DNA from: Prochlorococcus sp. AG-418-I20
GTDB lineage: Bacteria > Cyanobacteriota > Cyanobacteriia > PCC-6307 > Cyanobiaceae
NCBI GenBank assembly: GCA_003214175.1
Contig: QCLZ01000002.1
Location: forward strand, 62,001 to 126,000
Length of the DNA stretch: 64,000 bases
Reading direction: 5' to 3'
In this document: positions 31,260 through 40,084 of the stretch, one piece after another
Layout of the letters: each line of letters starts with the position of its first letter
Position numbering within the stretch: position 1 is the stretch's first letter
Translations under genes and position numbers: made by a program
Notes under the pieces: model-generated
The model's database searches: none
Seen by the model: the letters and a program-made list of their open reading frames with translations, nothing else
Told to the model about the DNA's origin: nothing

Positions 31260-31526
31260 ATGGAAGATAATACTGCAAAATATTGGTTCTCTTGGTTTTA
31301 TGAAAAGTGGGAGAAAAATGCTCCAGGTGAATTAATTGAACAGGGTTTAACTCCGTCTCAGATTGCTGAACGCTTTGTTAATGAAAACCATGATAGTTTT
31401 ATTCAATTGTCCAAAAAAATTGATGAAAAAAATTATGATGCCTTAATAGAATTTATGAAACTCTGTGAGAGTGAGTTACATATCTTGAAGTATTTTCTAA
31501 AGTTAGTAAAAATGAAAGATTTATAA
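31260..31526 (+). CDS. conserved hypothetical, 88 aa (paralogue of the 20542 gene)
   Basis: 88 aa, acidic, helical: KYWFSWFYEKWEKNAPGELI, LTPSQIAERFVNENHDSF and LIEFMKLCESELHILKYFLK. Matches the 108-aa protein at 20542 in order and spacing. Convergent with the SDR gene, overlapping 6 bp. Function unknown. Confidence 0.65.
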   Translation: MEDNTAKYWFSWFYEKWEKNAPGELIEQGLTPSQIAERFVNENHDSFIQLSKKIDEKNYDALIEFMKLCESELHILKYFLKLVKMKDL

Positions 31527-32450
31527 GAATTTACTAAGTATTTCAAGGCTTTTTTCCCATAAATTGTTTCTTTCTTTTTTATTCATGGCGAAAGGAGAAG
31601 TAGGGGATAGTTTTGGATGACCTCTGAAATTAAATCTAGGACCATAATGATCACCGCCTCTTGCATCTGGTGAAGTGGCTGCAAAAAGTTGAGGTAAAGC
31701 ACCCATCTCAGCAGTTTGAAAAATAGGGCTAAATAATTCCAAGGAGAATGTTTCTAATGGACTAGGGTTAGGTTTTTGAGCAGTAAAGAGATTTGTTTTT
31801 GCAATTCCTGGGTGAGCAGCTAAAGAAAGTATATTTTTATGCCTTAAGTTCTCATTTAGTTCCAAAGCAAACATTACATTTGCCAATTTGCTATTGGAGT
31901 AAGATTCCCATTTGTTGTAATAGTTCTCGGCTTTCAGATTTTTCCAACCAACTTTCCCGAAAAATTGTGCTCCGGAAGTAACTGTCACTATTCTAGATTC
32001 TTCTTTTTTTTCAATAATTGGAAGTAGCTTTAGGGTTAAAAGCATGTGAGCTAGATGGTTAACTGCAAATTGTATTTCATATCCCTGGGCACTAAGAGTT
32101 TTAGGCGGATGCATAATACCTGCATTATTGATTAATAAATCCAAATTTTCAAAATTATCAAAAATTTTGGACTGAACTTCAACAATATTTTTTAAATCTG
32201 ACAAATCTAATTCTAAAGATGTAAATATTCCTTCAGGATTGAGACCTTTAAGTTTTTTGATAGTTTGATTAGCTTTTTCAAGCGATCTACAAGCTATAAC
32301 AACATGAGCATTTTTTTCAGCTAAGGCCTTTGCAGTGTAGTATCCAAGACCACTATTTGCACCAGTAATTAGGGCTGTTTTGCCTGTAAGGTTTGGAATA
32401 TTAGATGTTTCCCAGTTAGAGATTTTAGGTCTTGAAATAGTGGCAGTCAT
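31521..32450 (-). CDS. short-chain dehydrogenase/reductase
   Basis: 309 aa classical SDR of the protochlorophyllide-reductase/retinol-dehydrogenase-like group. NADP motif TGANSGLGYYTAKAL (about residue 29), NNAGIM (about 108), catalytic YSNSKLAN (about 180), and HPGIAKTNLF. The C-terminal SPDARGGDHYGPRFNFRGHPK is typical of this subgroup. Substrate not known; likely a hydrophobic carbonyl compound. Confidence 0.88.
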   Translation of the reverse strand: MTATISRPKISNWETSNIPNLTGKTALITGANSGLGYYTAKALAEKNAHVVIACRSLEKANQTIKKLKGLNPEGIFTSLELDLSDLKNIVEVQSKIFDNFENLDLLINNAGIMHPPKTLSAQGYEIQFAVNHLAHMLLTLKLLPIIEKKEESRIVTVTSGAQFFGKVGWKNLKAENYYNKWESYSNSKLANVMFALELNENLRHKNILSLAAHPGIAKTNLFTAQKPNPSPLETFSLELFSPIFQTAEMGALPQLFAATSPDARGGDHYGPRFNFRGHPKLSPTSPFAMNKKERNNLWEKSLEILSKFL

Positions 32451-32557
32451 TTAGTAATCCTGGGGATTGCTTTGGATTTAACCAAAATTTAATTACTTTT
32501 CTACTGTAAATACTGTAAGTTAGTATCGTGAGCTTTTTTTGAAGGTACTATTTAATA

Positions 32558-32695
32558 TTATTTTTCTATTGCATATTGCCATTCGTTATTTTGAGATAAA
32601 CTTTTCTCTCTAAGCAACTTTAATCTCCTACTATTTAATTTTATAACTATCCCATTAGTTGGATAGTTAGCAAATATTTTTCTCTCTAACCAAAT
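32558..32695 (-). pseudogene. start-less fragment resembling a DNA ligase adenylation-domain motif
   Basis: 45 codons open after a TAA, no ATG/GTG/TTG in the first 20. Sequence YPTNGIVIKLNSRRLKLLREK...NEWQYAIEK resembles the LigA stretch DGVVIKxN...W-A-I-A-Y-K. It overlaps the end of the 32686 gene by 10 bp in another frame and could be read only by frameshift from it. Probably a gene remnant. Confidence 0.4.
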
Positions 32696-32997
32696 TTATT
32701 TATATATTTGGATTTCGCTTGTATGATTTGTGAAGTAACTGTCAGGTGTGTTGAAGCCACATTTTTTAAGATAGTTAAGGGTTTCGTATTGATTAAGTCT
32801 TCCATTAAGTATTTGGAAACAGCAAAAGCTGAGAGTTTCTCCAATCCCTTTCTTATTATTGAGTTATTTTCTTGTAATTCTTTGGGAAATTCCGGCAACT
32901 TGGTTTGTAGCTTATAGTTCACCTCTAATTTGAAAATCTCGTTTGATAGGAATACAATCGGGGACATTTTTAATTTGTTTAATTTTGCTTGAGACAT
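32686..32997 (-). CDS. conserved hypothetical, 103 aa
   Basis: 103 aa from the ATG at 32997 (an upstream in-frame ATG would add 13 residues). SQAKLNKLKMSPIVFLSNEIFKL, then ELQENNSIIRKGLEKLSAFAVSKYLMEDLI and ASTHLTVTSQIIQAKSKYINKFG. Soluble, helical. It lies between two DNA-ligase-like fragments, but I see no ligase motif in it. Confidence 0.5.
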   Translation of the reverse strand: MSQAKLNKLKMSPIVFLSNEIFKLEVNYKLQTKLPEFPKELQENNSIIRKGLEKLSAFAVSKYLMEDLINTKPLTILKNVASTHLTVTSQIIQAKSKYINKFG

Positions 32998-33084
32998 CAA
33001 ATCCTTTTTTTGTAATAGCTTTATTAAAATTGCCATCTATATATCTAATTGCAATAGCACAGCCACCAATTTTTGGTTGAATGC

Positions 33085-33306
33085 TTAATCTTGTTTTTTT
33101 AATAAACTTTCCAAAAATTCTTTATAGTTTTCTTTAGCTAATTTTGGCAAAAGTTTATTATTTTTTTGATTAAAGTAGTAATGTTCTGGATCAACAGGAA
33201 TAAAGAGCTTTTCAAGTTGCTTAAATGCATCATCCGAAATGATGCCTTCACCTATTCTGTATTGTTCATCTAGATACTTAACATCTCTCACTAATAAATT
33301 ATTCAT
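33085..33306 (-). CDS. small protein resembling the LigA N-terminal (Ia) domain, 73 aa
   Basis: 73 aa. YLDEQYRIGEGIISDDAFKQLEKLF parallels the helical start of NAD-dependent DNA ligases (YY...P-x-ISD-x-x-Y-D-x-L...L). There is no nucleotidyl-transfer lysine motif. It could be a stand-alone NAD-binding fragment or a remnant together with 32558-32695. The ATG start is clear. Confidence 0.45.
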   Translation of the reverse strand: MNNLLVRDVKYLDEQYRIGEGIISDDAFKQLEKLFIPVDPEHYYFNQKNNKLLPKLAKENYKEFLESLLKKQD

Positions 33307-33364
33307 AATAATTTTGATAAATTTTTAAAAATCTTTTAGAAAAAATAATTTAAATAAAGATTTG

Positions 33365-33402
33365 AAAATTAAAAATAGATTTAAAAATTAAAAATAGATT
33401 TA
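33365..33402. repeat. tandem repeat, two 19-bp units
   Basis: AAAATTAAAAATAGATTTA occurs twice in a row, followed by a partial third unit. Lies in the 284-bp gap before the photolyase-like gene; otherwise that gap shows no gene. Confidence 0.75.
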
Positions 33403-33589
33403 AAAAGTAATTGATCACTAAATATTCTCCTACGCAGAGAGCGATTTAAGGGTATACAATGGGCGGTATTAAATACTTCAATTAAACATATTTAATTAAA
33501 AGTGAAATAGAAAATTTTAAGTATTGATATGCAGGCAAATTTTTGAAATTTCTATCAATACAAAAAAAATTTTTTAAAATTATTAGAAA

Positions 33590-34744
33590 ATGTCATTTTT
33601 ATTAAAAGCTCAAAATACCTGGGAAAATTTTGCGAAATACAAAATTAATGATTATGCAAAATTAAGAAATTTTGATTTTGGGCCAAATAACAAAAGTTCA
33701 GTTTCAAAACTATCACCTTTCATTACTCATAGAATATTATCGGAATATGATCTAATTCATGATATTAAAAGTAAGTACAAAATTAAAAATCCAACTAAAT
33801 TTGTTGATGAAATATTTTGGAGAGTTTACTGGAAAGGATGGATGGAAAATAGACCTAAAGTTTGGAGAAATTTTATTTCAGAAAAGAATCTCGATTTTGA
33901 TTATGAGCTATATGAAAGTGCAATTAATGGCAATACAGAAATAGATTTTTTTAATTCTTGGGTCAATGAATTAAAGCAGTACAACTATTTGCATAACCAT
34001 ACAAGAATGTGGTTTGCTAGTACTTGGATATTCAATTTAGGCCTCCCATGGCAATTGGGAGCAAAGTTTTTCTTTAAATATCTTTTTGATGGTGATGCTG
34101 CATCTAATCTCCTTAGTTGGAGATGGGTCGGAGGATTGCAAACGAAGGGAAAGCAATATCTTTTTTCATCATCAAACCTCAGAAAATTTTCAAATAATAG
34201 ATTTAATTCAGAAAAAATAAGTAATAAACAAATAGTTCTTGAAGAATCGAATCAAATACCATTAGAAGATGAGATTTATAAAAATAATATGGATCCTAAA
34301 TCAGATAATCTGATTATGTTTGAAAATGATCTGCACCTTGCAACCCTTGAAAATTTACTGCCAAGCTATAAAAAAGTATTTATTATACTTTTAAAAAATG
34401 AACAAAGACAAATTAAATTGTCTGAATCTGTTTTGAAATTTAAACAAGATTTGGTCTCCGAATTTGTAGAGCAATTTGAGAATGTTGAACAGATTGAGCC
34501 AAATTCACTGGAAATGACTTTTAAAAATACTAACGAAATAGATATTATTTATCCAGGAGTGGGAGAAAATTATGATTTCATTACTGAATTTAAAAATATA
34601 AACAATAAAAAAATTTTTAACCTTGTTAGAGATGAAGATTTATTTGCTTGGAAATTCGCCAAAAAAGGGTTTTTCAAATTTAAAGAGAACATTCCGAAAA
34701 TTAATCAGAGAATATTTGAAAATTATTCAAAAAATAGTTTTTAA
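33590..34744 (+). CDS. photolyase/cryptochrome-type FAD-binding domain protein lacking the N-terminal antenna domain
   Basis: 384 aa. Residues 60-205 match the photolyase FAD domain: FVDEIFWRVYWKGWMENRP, HNHTRMWFASTWIFNLGLPWQLGA, FKYLFDGDAASNLLSWRWVGGLQTKGK. The usual N-terminal Rossmann antenna domain is missing; the protein starts about 30 residues before the FAD domain. The C-terminal ~170 residues contain an alpha/beta-like stretch (NLIMFENDLHLATLENLL...KVFIILL, then DLFAWKFAKKGFFKFKENIPKI) which may be a displaced Rossmann-like domain. DNA repair or blue-light sensing is possible; activity cannot be told. Confidence 0.78.
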   Translation: MSFLLKAQNTWENFAKYKINDYAKLRNFDFGPNNKSSVSKLSPFITHRILSEYDLIHDIKSKYKIKNPTKFVDEIFWRVYWKGWMENRPKVWRNFISEKNLDFDYELYESAINGNTEIDFFNSWVNELKQYNYLHNHTRMWFASTWIFNLGLPWQLGAKFFFKYLFDGDAASNLLSWRWVGGLQTKGKQYLFSSSNLRKFSNNRFNSEKISNKQIVLEESNQIPLEDEIYKNNMDPKSDNLIMFENDLHLATLENLLPSYKKVFIILLKNEQRQIKLSESVLKFKQDLVSEFVEQFENVEQIEPNSLEMTFKNTNEIDIIYPGVGENYDFITEFKNINNKKIFNLVRDEDLFAWKFAKKGFFKFKENIPKINQRIFENYSKNSF

Positions 34745-34879
34745 ATTAAGTTAATTCTTACCCAGAAAAGAAACCTTTAGGTAAGTAAGTATAAATACTT
34801 AATTAGGAGCCACTTTTGCTTTTTAATCCACGATGGATACTGTGACTAGTTATTTTTACTTAAGGATAATTTTTTTATA

Positions 34880-35431
34880 GTGCTTTCAACAATTCTTACC
34901 AAGTCGTTTAGCAAAGATACTGCTTTATTAATTCTTAGAGTTATAACTGGAACTGTTCTTATTCATCATGGTTATGAGAAGTTAGCCAATATAGAAAACT
35001 TTGCAGATGCTTTTGTAAGACCATTACATCTTCCATTCCCAATATTTTTATCATACATAGCGGCTTTTTCAGAGATAGGTGGTAGTTGGTTATTAATTAT
35101 CGGCTTAGCTACAAGATTTGGAGCTTTAGCAATTGTAGGAACAATTTCTGTTGCTATATACCACGCACTTGTTACTTCAGGTTTTAATATTTTTTTACTA
35201 GAGCTTTTACTCTTGTATTTCGCTTCAGCAACTTCAATCGCTTTAACAGGGCCTGGTAATTTCTCCTTAGATGAAGTTATTATTAGAATCTTGAAATCAG
35301 AAGATGAAGAAGAGACTCTAGATTTAACAAAATCAAAATCTTCCAAGGATATTGAAATTAAAGAAGAAACAAGTAAAGGCGGTTTATTTCAATTTCTTCA
35401 AGCGAACATTCTTTCAGATACTTCAAGCTAA
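34880..35431 (+). CDS. DoxX-family membrane protein
   Basis: 183 aa, GTG start. Four helices (about residues 12-120) with DoxX features LLILRVITGTVLIHHGYEKLANIENFADAF and EIGGSWLLIIGLATRFGALAIVG. The C-terminal ~50 residues are charged and cytoplasmic. Family members sit in thiosulfate or redox pathways, but most are of unknown function. End overlaps the convergent 57-aa gene by 9 bp. Confidence 0.82.
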   Translation: MLSTILTKSFSKDTALLILRVITGTVLIHHGYEKLANIENFADAFVRPLHLPFPIFLSYIAAFSEIGGSWLLIIGLATRFGALAIVGTISVAIYHALVTSGFNIFLLELLLLYFASATSIALTGPGNFSLDEVIIRILKSEDEEETLDLTKSKSSKDIEIKEETSKGGLFQFLQANILSDTSS

Positions 35432-35596
35432 TTTTTTAGGATAAAGATTGCTTATAAGTTCTAACCTTTTGCGGTAACTGTTTCTCTTCTCAAGTTTTAT
35501 CTTAATTGTTGCTTCAGTAAGACTTAAAAACAATCCTATAGCTGTAACCCAAGATAAGAAAATAAAAGGGTTTTCAGGAATTTCTGAGAAATTCAT
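35423..35596 (-). CDS. small membrane protein, 57 aa
   Basis: 57 codons: MNFSEIPENP, the helix FIFLSWVTAIGLFLSL, then a basic amphipathic tail (KIKLEKRNSYRKRLELISNLYPKKLA). Overlaps the end of the DoxX gene tail-to-tail. Function unknown. Confidence 0.52.
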   Translation of the reverse strand: MNFSEIPENPFIFLSWVTAIGLFLSLTEATIKIKLEKRNSYRKRLELISNLYPKKLA

Positions 35597-35670
35597 ATCA
35601 AAATTACTTCTTTTCTAAAACTGACTGATCACTATATGTTTTTCAACCTAAATATACAATTTAGAAATAT

Positions 35671-36222
35671 TTAAGGATTAATTTCAATCTTTTCCCATTT
35701 CTTAATCTTTTCCCATAGATACCTTCTATGAATAGGATGTTCTAATTTAAGAAGATCTACTGAATCGATTTCAAAATTTAGAACTACAAAATTTTCTGAC
35801 TTAGGTAGATTGAATTTTATTTCATAAGAAGATTGCACTTTTGGGTTAATTCTCTCTCCAGGAGATCCCCAAAACCAAGAAGATTTTGATTTTTCAGATA
35901 ATGTATCCCAGTAATTTTTGTTATCAATTAGTTCATTTATTTTTCCTTTGAATCTATATTGCGATTTCGTTTTCAAAAAGAACCATAATATTTCTGCATT
36001 AGGGTTAGATTTGAAATGCCCAATTTTTTCACTTCTTCTATCTGTAAAAATAATCATTGAACTATCTTTATACCATCCTCTGAAAACAACCGTTCTTAAT
36101 CTTGGCTCATTGTCTTCGCTAACTGTTGCAAGCTGTATCCATCTATTAGAGGGTGATCTTCCCTCTTTTTTTCTAGAGGATTTTAAATCTTGTCTCCAAC
36201 TTGGTAAGTTGGTATCAAGCAT
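35671..36222 (-). CDS. pyridoxamine-phosphate-oxidase-like FMN-binding protein
   Basis: 183 aa from the ATG at 36222. A longer start at 36276 would overlap the upstream gene by 62 bp; the shorter begins MLDTNLPSWRQDLKSS as family members do. FMN-binding split-barrel features: WIQLATVSEDNEPRLRTVVFRGW, FTDRRSEKIGHFKSNPNAEILWFF, QYRFKGK. Alr4036-type PNPOx-like flavoprotein of unknown substrate. Overlaps the upstream methyltransferase-like gene by 8 bp, so cotranslated. Confidence 0.8.
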   Translation of the reverse strand: MLDTNLPSWRQDLKSSRKKEGRSPSNRWIQLATVSEDNEPRLRTVVFRGWYKDSSMIIFTDRRSEKIGHFKSNPNAEILWFFLKTKSQYRFKGKINELIDNKNYWDTLSEKSKSSWFWGSPGERINPKVQSSYEIKFNLPKSENFVVLNFEIDSVDLLKLEHPIHRRYLWEKIKKWEKIEINP

Positions 36223-36832
36223 TGAATCTAGGCAAAATAAGGCCGCTTTTCTTTTTGTATTCTTCGAATGAATCATATTTTGAGAGCGATTTATCTTTTT
36301 TTATCATTCTTGGAAGAAAAACTATAGAGAAAAATATTGCAAGAATTACTAATGGAATGAAACTCATTGAAAGAATGGCGAATGATAGATAAATTAGTAT
36401 TTCTCCTAGATAATTTGTATTCCTTATATTTTTGAAAAATCCTTCTTTGATTAGTTCTTTTTTAAATTTAAGAGAAAAATATTTTTGGGCATCGCTAGCA
36501 AAGTGTAAAAATACACCAATTATGTTTATAGATACAGATGCAGCTATGACGATATTTGGAACAGATTTCTGAGATGAGATAAGAATGTAGGGGGCTACCC
36601 AGTAACTTCCAAGGAAAATAAAACCAGTAACTGAAGTTAAAAAATTGATTTTTTCTTTAAAATAAGGATCCGGAAATATCTTTTCTTTTAGAAGCCAGAG
36701 TAATCCATATGTACCATGCAGAGCTAAATAAACGTAGGGAGCGATTGTGAAATTATCAAAAAAGATCATGAGACCTACCACTACAAATGCTGTGAGCCCC
36801 TTATGAAGATTAATTATTTGATTAAGTTTCAT
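36215..36832 (-). CDS. ICMT/DUF1295-like membrane methyltransferase
   Basis: 205 aa with five hydrophobic helices. The C-terminal half carries the isoprenylcysteine/phospholipid methyltransferase pattern: FLHFASDAQKYFSLK, GFFKNIRNTNYLGEILIYLSF, YDSFEEYKKKSGLILPRF. SAM-dependent modification of a lipid or lipophilic compound is likely; substrate unknown. First gene of a pair with the PNPOx-like gene. Confidence 0.78.
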   Translation of the reverse strand: MKLNQIINLHKGLTAFVVVGLMIFFDNFTIAPYVYLALHGTYGLLWLLKEKIFPDPYFKEKINFLTSVTGFIFLGSYWVAPYILISSQKSVPNIVIAASVSINIIGVFLHFASDAQKYFSLKFKKELIKEGFFKNIRNTNYLGEILIYLSFAILSMSFIPLVILAIFFSIVFLPRMIKKDKSLSKYDSFEEYKKKSGLILPRFNA

Positions 36833-36899
36833 CTTTTTTAATAATCTAAAAAATGAAATTATTTTCTGTGGATATAAGCTAGGTGCTCAAAAGTTTTAA

Positions 36900-36971
36900 T
36901 GGGCGATACTGGATTCGAACCAGTGGCCACTACCGTGTCGAGGTAGTGCTCTACCACTGAGCTAATCGCCC
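36900..36971 (-). tRNA. tRNA-Val (GAC)
   Basis: 72 nt including the discriminator A; CCA is not encoded. Cloverleaf: acceptor GGGCGAT/ATCGCCC, D arm GCTC...GAGC, anticodon stem CTACC/GGTAG, loop TCGACAC, T arm ACTGG TTCGAAT CCAGT. The anticodon is GAC (valine). Position 33 is C, not the near-universal U. The short 5-nt variable loop excludes tRNA-Ser. Confidence 0.92.
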
Positions 36972-37021
36972 AAAGTGAAGAATTTTAAATTCCTCCTTAT
37001 AAGAAAATAGCAGGTTAAGTT

Positions 37022-37813
37022 TCATTTTCTAAGTAATTTAACTTTCCATCTTTCTCTTTTGGTGATTTCTAAATTTATAATTTCGATAAATCCTTTATTT
37101 TCTAATTCTAGTTTGTCGCCAATTTTTAGATTAATAGTTGGCTTATTAACTTTGCTTCCATTTAATTTGAGCATTCCATTTTCTATCCTTTCAATAATTT
37201 TGGTTCTTGATATCCTAAAACCTGCTGAAGCTATAGCGTCTAATCTCGTTGAAGCTTCCACTGTATTAATAAGTTTTTTTGATCTTCCAGAAGGTATTTG
37301 TAATTCACCTATACCAACTAAATTAATTTTTACTTTTACGTCTCTCAAATAAAAAATCTTTTCATCTATACATTCAATATCTAAATTATCAATTACCCCT
37401 TGTGCTCCCCTATCGCCAGTAGTCCATATATCTCCTACTTTTAATTGATTTAACCCAATCTCATTTAAGAGGGATCTAAAGTCGTCTTGTGTAGCATTAT
37501 CAAATAAAAAATTACCATTAATTGTTATTCCTTGAGCCGGAAAATTACTTTTTAGCGCATCCTCTTCAGGAATATTATCTCCTCTAAAGCAAGCTATCCT
37601 AGATCTTTGAGAAGAGGAGAATCCTCCATAAATAAAAAATTTGAAATCATTTAAATTTTCAAAATCTTTTAAAATCTCCTCACAAACATAAGTTGAATAA
37701 AATCCCGTCCAATAAGTTTCCCAGTGTTTGTAAGCTAAGTTAGCAATATTAATTAATTCTTCAGTTTCTTTTTTGTAGTTTGAATTTATTAAGATTCCTT
37801 TTAAATCAATCAT
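37022..37813 (-). CDS. photosystem II-associated S4 RNA-binding domain protein (YlmH-like)
   Basis: 263 aa. The N-terminal 170 residues are YlmH-like (FFIYGGFSSSQRSRIACF, GDRGAQGVIDNLDIECIDEK). The C-terminal S4 domain has EASTRLDAIASAGFRISRTKIIERIENGMLKLNG. Cyanobacterial members (TIGR03069) have been reported in PSII preparations and are likely RNA/ribosome-binding. Abuts the 188-aa gene upstream. Confidence 0.85.
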   Translation of the reverse strand: MIDLKGILINSNYKKETEELINIANLAYKHWETYWTGFYSTYVCEEILKDFENLNDFKFFIYGGFSSSQRSRIACFRGDNIPEEDALKSNFPAQGITINGNFLFDNATQDDFRSLLNEIGLNQLKVGDIWTTGDRGAQGVIDNLDIECIDEKIFYLRDVKVKINLVGIGELQIPSGRSKKLINTVEASTRLDAIASAGFRISRTKIIERIENGMLKLNGSKVNKPTINLKIGDKLELENKGFIEIINLEITKRERWKVKLLRK

Positions 37814-38380
37814 TTAGCCTTCTAAAAAAATTATATCTTTTGCTTCTGATTGTTTGATTAAAGCCCAAGGTAATTCAGTCCCAATTTGATTTTCAAGTAG
37901 AACAATCCATTTACCCTCTTTATTTAAATTAATAATTGATCTCAACTCTTTATTTCTATTGATGTTGATACTTGAAGAAGAAACAATGCTTCCTAAATAA
38001 CCTGAACCCATTCCTAAGAGACCTCCAATTAATGATTCCCCGATGGTATTTAAACCAAGAAAGCTGAAGGTAGATAAATTAGTCATATTAGAAAAAGCTA
38101 TTCCAGCTAAAAAACCAAATGGCATTAGCCATCTACTCATATCTTTTTGTCTAATATTTCTATCAAGTTTAGGATTTAAAATTCTTACCTCTTCAAAATT
38201 TTGAGATTTGAATAAGATATTTGCTTTTGCATTTAGCAATTCTGTTTCATCTGATGATATTTTCTCACTTATTGGTGGTATCAAAATTGCTTCAGAGAGC
38301 ATTACAGATTTTTCTTTGAACCCTTCAAATAGTTGGATACATTTATCAATGTCTTCAAATATCACGATACTTTTAGTCAA
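37814..38380 (-). CDS. conserved cyanobacterial membrane-associated hypothetical, 188 aa
   Basis: 188 aa with a central Gly-rich hydrophobic region (LMPFGFLAGIAFSNMTNLSTF, GESLIGGLLGMGSGYLGSIV) that could form a glycine-zipper hairpin in the membrane, between soluble ends. The stop immediately precedes the ATG of the S4 gene; the two are coupled. Divergent from serA, so 38381-38479 holds both promoters. Function unknown. Confidence 0.7.
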   Translation of the reverse strand: MTKSIVIFEDIDKCIQLFEGFKEKSVMLSEAILIPPISEKISSDETELLNAKANILFKSQNFEEVRILNPKLDRNIRQKDMSRWLMPFGFLAGIAFSNMTNLSTFSFLGLNTIGESLIGGLLGMGSGYLGSIVSSSSININRNKELRSIINLNKEGKWIVLLENQIGTELPWALIKQSEAKDIIFLEG

Positions 38381-38479
38381 ATTTCAATCCTCAAATGTTT
38401 GTGTGTTATTCAAATTAATAAAATAAGATACATACACTATAGATTAAGTTAAAGTAAAAGATTAAAGAACCTATCTTAA

Positions 38480-40066
38480 ATGACAAAAGTTCTCATTACA
38501 GATCCAATTGATCAAACAGGAATCGATATTCTTTCACAAGTTGCTCAGGTTGATCAGAAAATAGGAATCTCAGACTCTGAGCTAGCTTCCATTATTCAAG
38601 ATTATGATGCTTTAATGATTCGCTCTGGTACTCAAGTGACTGAAGAAATTATTAACTCTTCAAGTAAACTGAGAATTATTGGAAGAGCGGGAGTTGGAGT
38701 CGATAATGTCGATGTTAAGGCTGCTACGCAAAAGGGAGTTCTTGTTGTTAATTCTCCAGGAGGTAATACAATAGCCGCTGCTGAACATACTATAGCTATG
38801 ATGTTGGCTTTATCTAGACATATTCCAATTGCTAATAGTAGTACTTTGTCAGGTAAGTGGGAGAGAAAGAAATTTGTTGGGAATGAGCTTTATAAGAAAA
38901 AATTAGGAGTAGTAGGTTTAGGGAAAATTGGTGCTCATGTAGCGAAAGTAGCTAATGCATTAGGAATGGAAGTTTACGGATATGATCCTTTTGTTTCAAC
39001 TGAAAGAGCTCAACAAATACAAGTTAAACTCTCTGAACTAGAGGATTTATTCCAACAATCTGATTATGTAACTTTGCATTTACCTCGCACTCCAGAGACA
39101 GAGAATTTAGTAAATATAGACGTGCTTAAAAGTATGAAAAGTAGCGCAAAATTAATAAATTGTGCTCGAGGAGGCTTAATTGACGAAGAGGCATTAGCAG
39201 AAGCTTTAAATAAATCATTGATTGCAGGCGCTGCAATAGATGTCTTTTCTAAAGAACCTTTGGAATCTAATTCACCACTTTTGAAGGTTGAAAAGAATCT
39301 TATTCTTACCCCACACTTAGGAGCATCTACTCGGGAAGCACAAGAAAATGTATCTGTTGATGTTGCAGAACAAATCAGAGACGTTTTACTTGGCCTGTCA
39401 GCTCGAACTGCAGTAAATATTCCAGGTTTGAGTCCTGATATTATGGATAGTCTGAAACCTCATTTGCAGTTAGCTGAAACAATGGGTCTGCTTATAAGTC
39501 AGCTTTCAGGTGGACAGATTCAAAAACTAGAGGTGAAGCTGCAAGGCGAATTTGTTCAACATCCTTCCCAGCCATTAATAATAGCTAGTCTAAAAGGCCT
39601 TCTAAGTAAAGCTTTAGGAGATAGGATTAATTATGTGAATGCTTCGCTAGAAGCAGATTCAAGAGGTATTTCAGTAGTTGAGAATAAAGATGAGGCAAGA
39701 CCTGAATTTGCTAGTGGTTCGCTTCAGTTAACCACTTATGGAGATAATGGCGACCATAGTGTAGCAGGAAGCATTTTTGCTGATGGGGAATTAAGAATTA
39801 TTAGTATTGATCAATACCCAGTTAACGTATCTCCAAGCAGATATATGTTGGTTACTAGGCACAGAGATATGCCTGGCATTATTGGTAAACTGGGGTCTTT
39901 ATTAGGTAGCAATAATGTAAATATTGCCTCAATGCAAGTTGGGCGCAAAATTGTTAGAGGGGAAGCTGTTATGGTTCTAAGCATTGATGACCCAATACCT
40001 AATAAATTACTTGACACCATTATTGAAGTAGAGGGAATAACCAACGCTAATCCAGTGACTTTGTAA
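38480..40066 (+). CDS. serA: D-3-phosphoglycerate dehydrogenase
   Basis: 528 aa, full-length type with catalytic, ASB and ACT domains. RAGVGVDNVD, NAD motif GVVGLGKIGAHVAKVA (about residue 147), catalytic HLGASTREAQ, and C-terminal ACT VTRHRDMPGIIGKLGSLLGSNNVNIASMQVGR. Catalyses the first step of the phosphorylated serine pathway. Followed 19 bp later by prmA, probably cotranscribed. Confidence 0.96.
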   Translation: MTKVLITDPIDQTGIDILSQVAQVDQKIGISDSELASIIQDYDALMIRSGTQVTEEIINSSSKLRIIGRAGVGVDNVDVKAATQKGVLVVNSPGGNTIAAAEHTIAMMLALSRHIPIANSSTLSGKWERKKFVGNELYKKKLGVVGLGKIGAHVAKVANALGMEVYGYDPFVSTERAQQIQVKLSELEDLFQQSDYVTLHLPRTPETENLVNIDVLKSMKSSAKLINCARGGLIDEEALAEALNKSLIAGAAIDVFSKEPLESNSPLLKVEKNLILTPHLGASTREAQENVSVDVAEQIRDVLLGLSARTAVNIPGLSPDIMDSLKPHLQLAETMGLLISQLSGGQIQKLEVKLQGEFVQHPSQPLIIASLKGLLSKALGDRINYVNASLEADSRGISVVENKDEARPEFASGSLQLTTYGDNGDHSVAGSIFADGELRIISIDQYPVNVSPSRYMLVTRHRDMPGIIGKLGSLLGSNNVNIASMQVGRKIVRGEAVMVLSIDDPIPNKLLDTIIEVEGITNANPVTL

Positions 40067-40084
40067 AAGTCTGAATTTATAATA

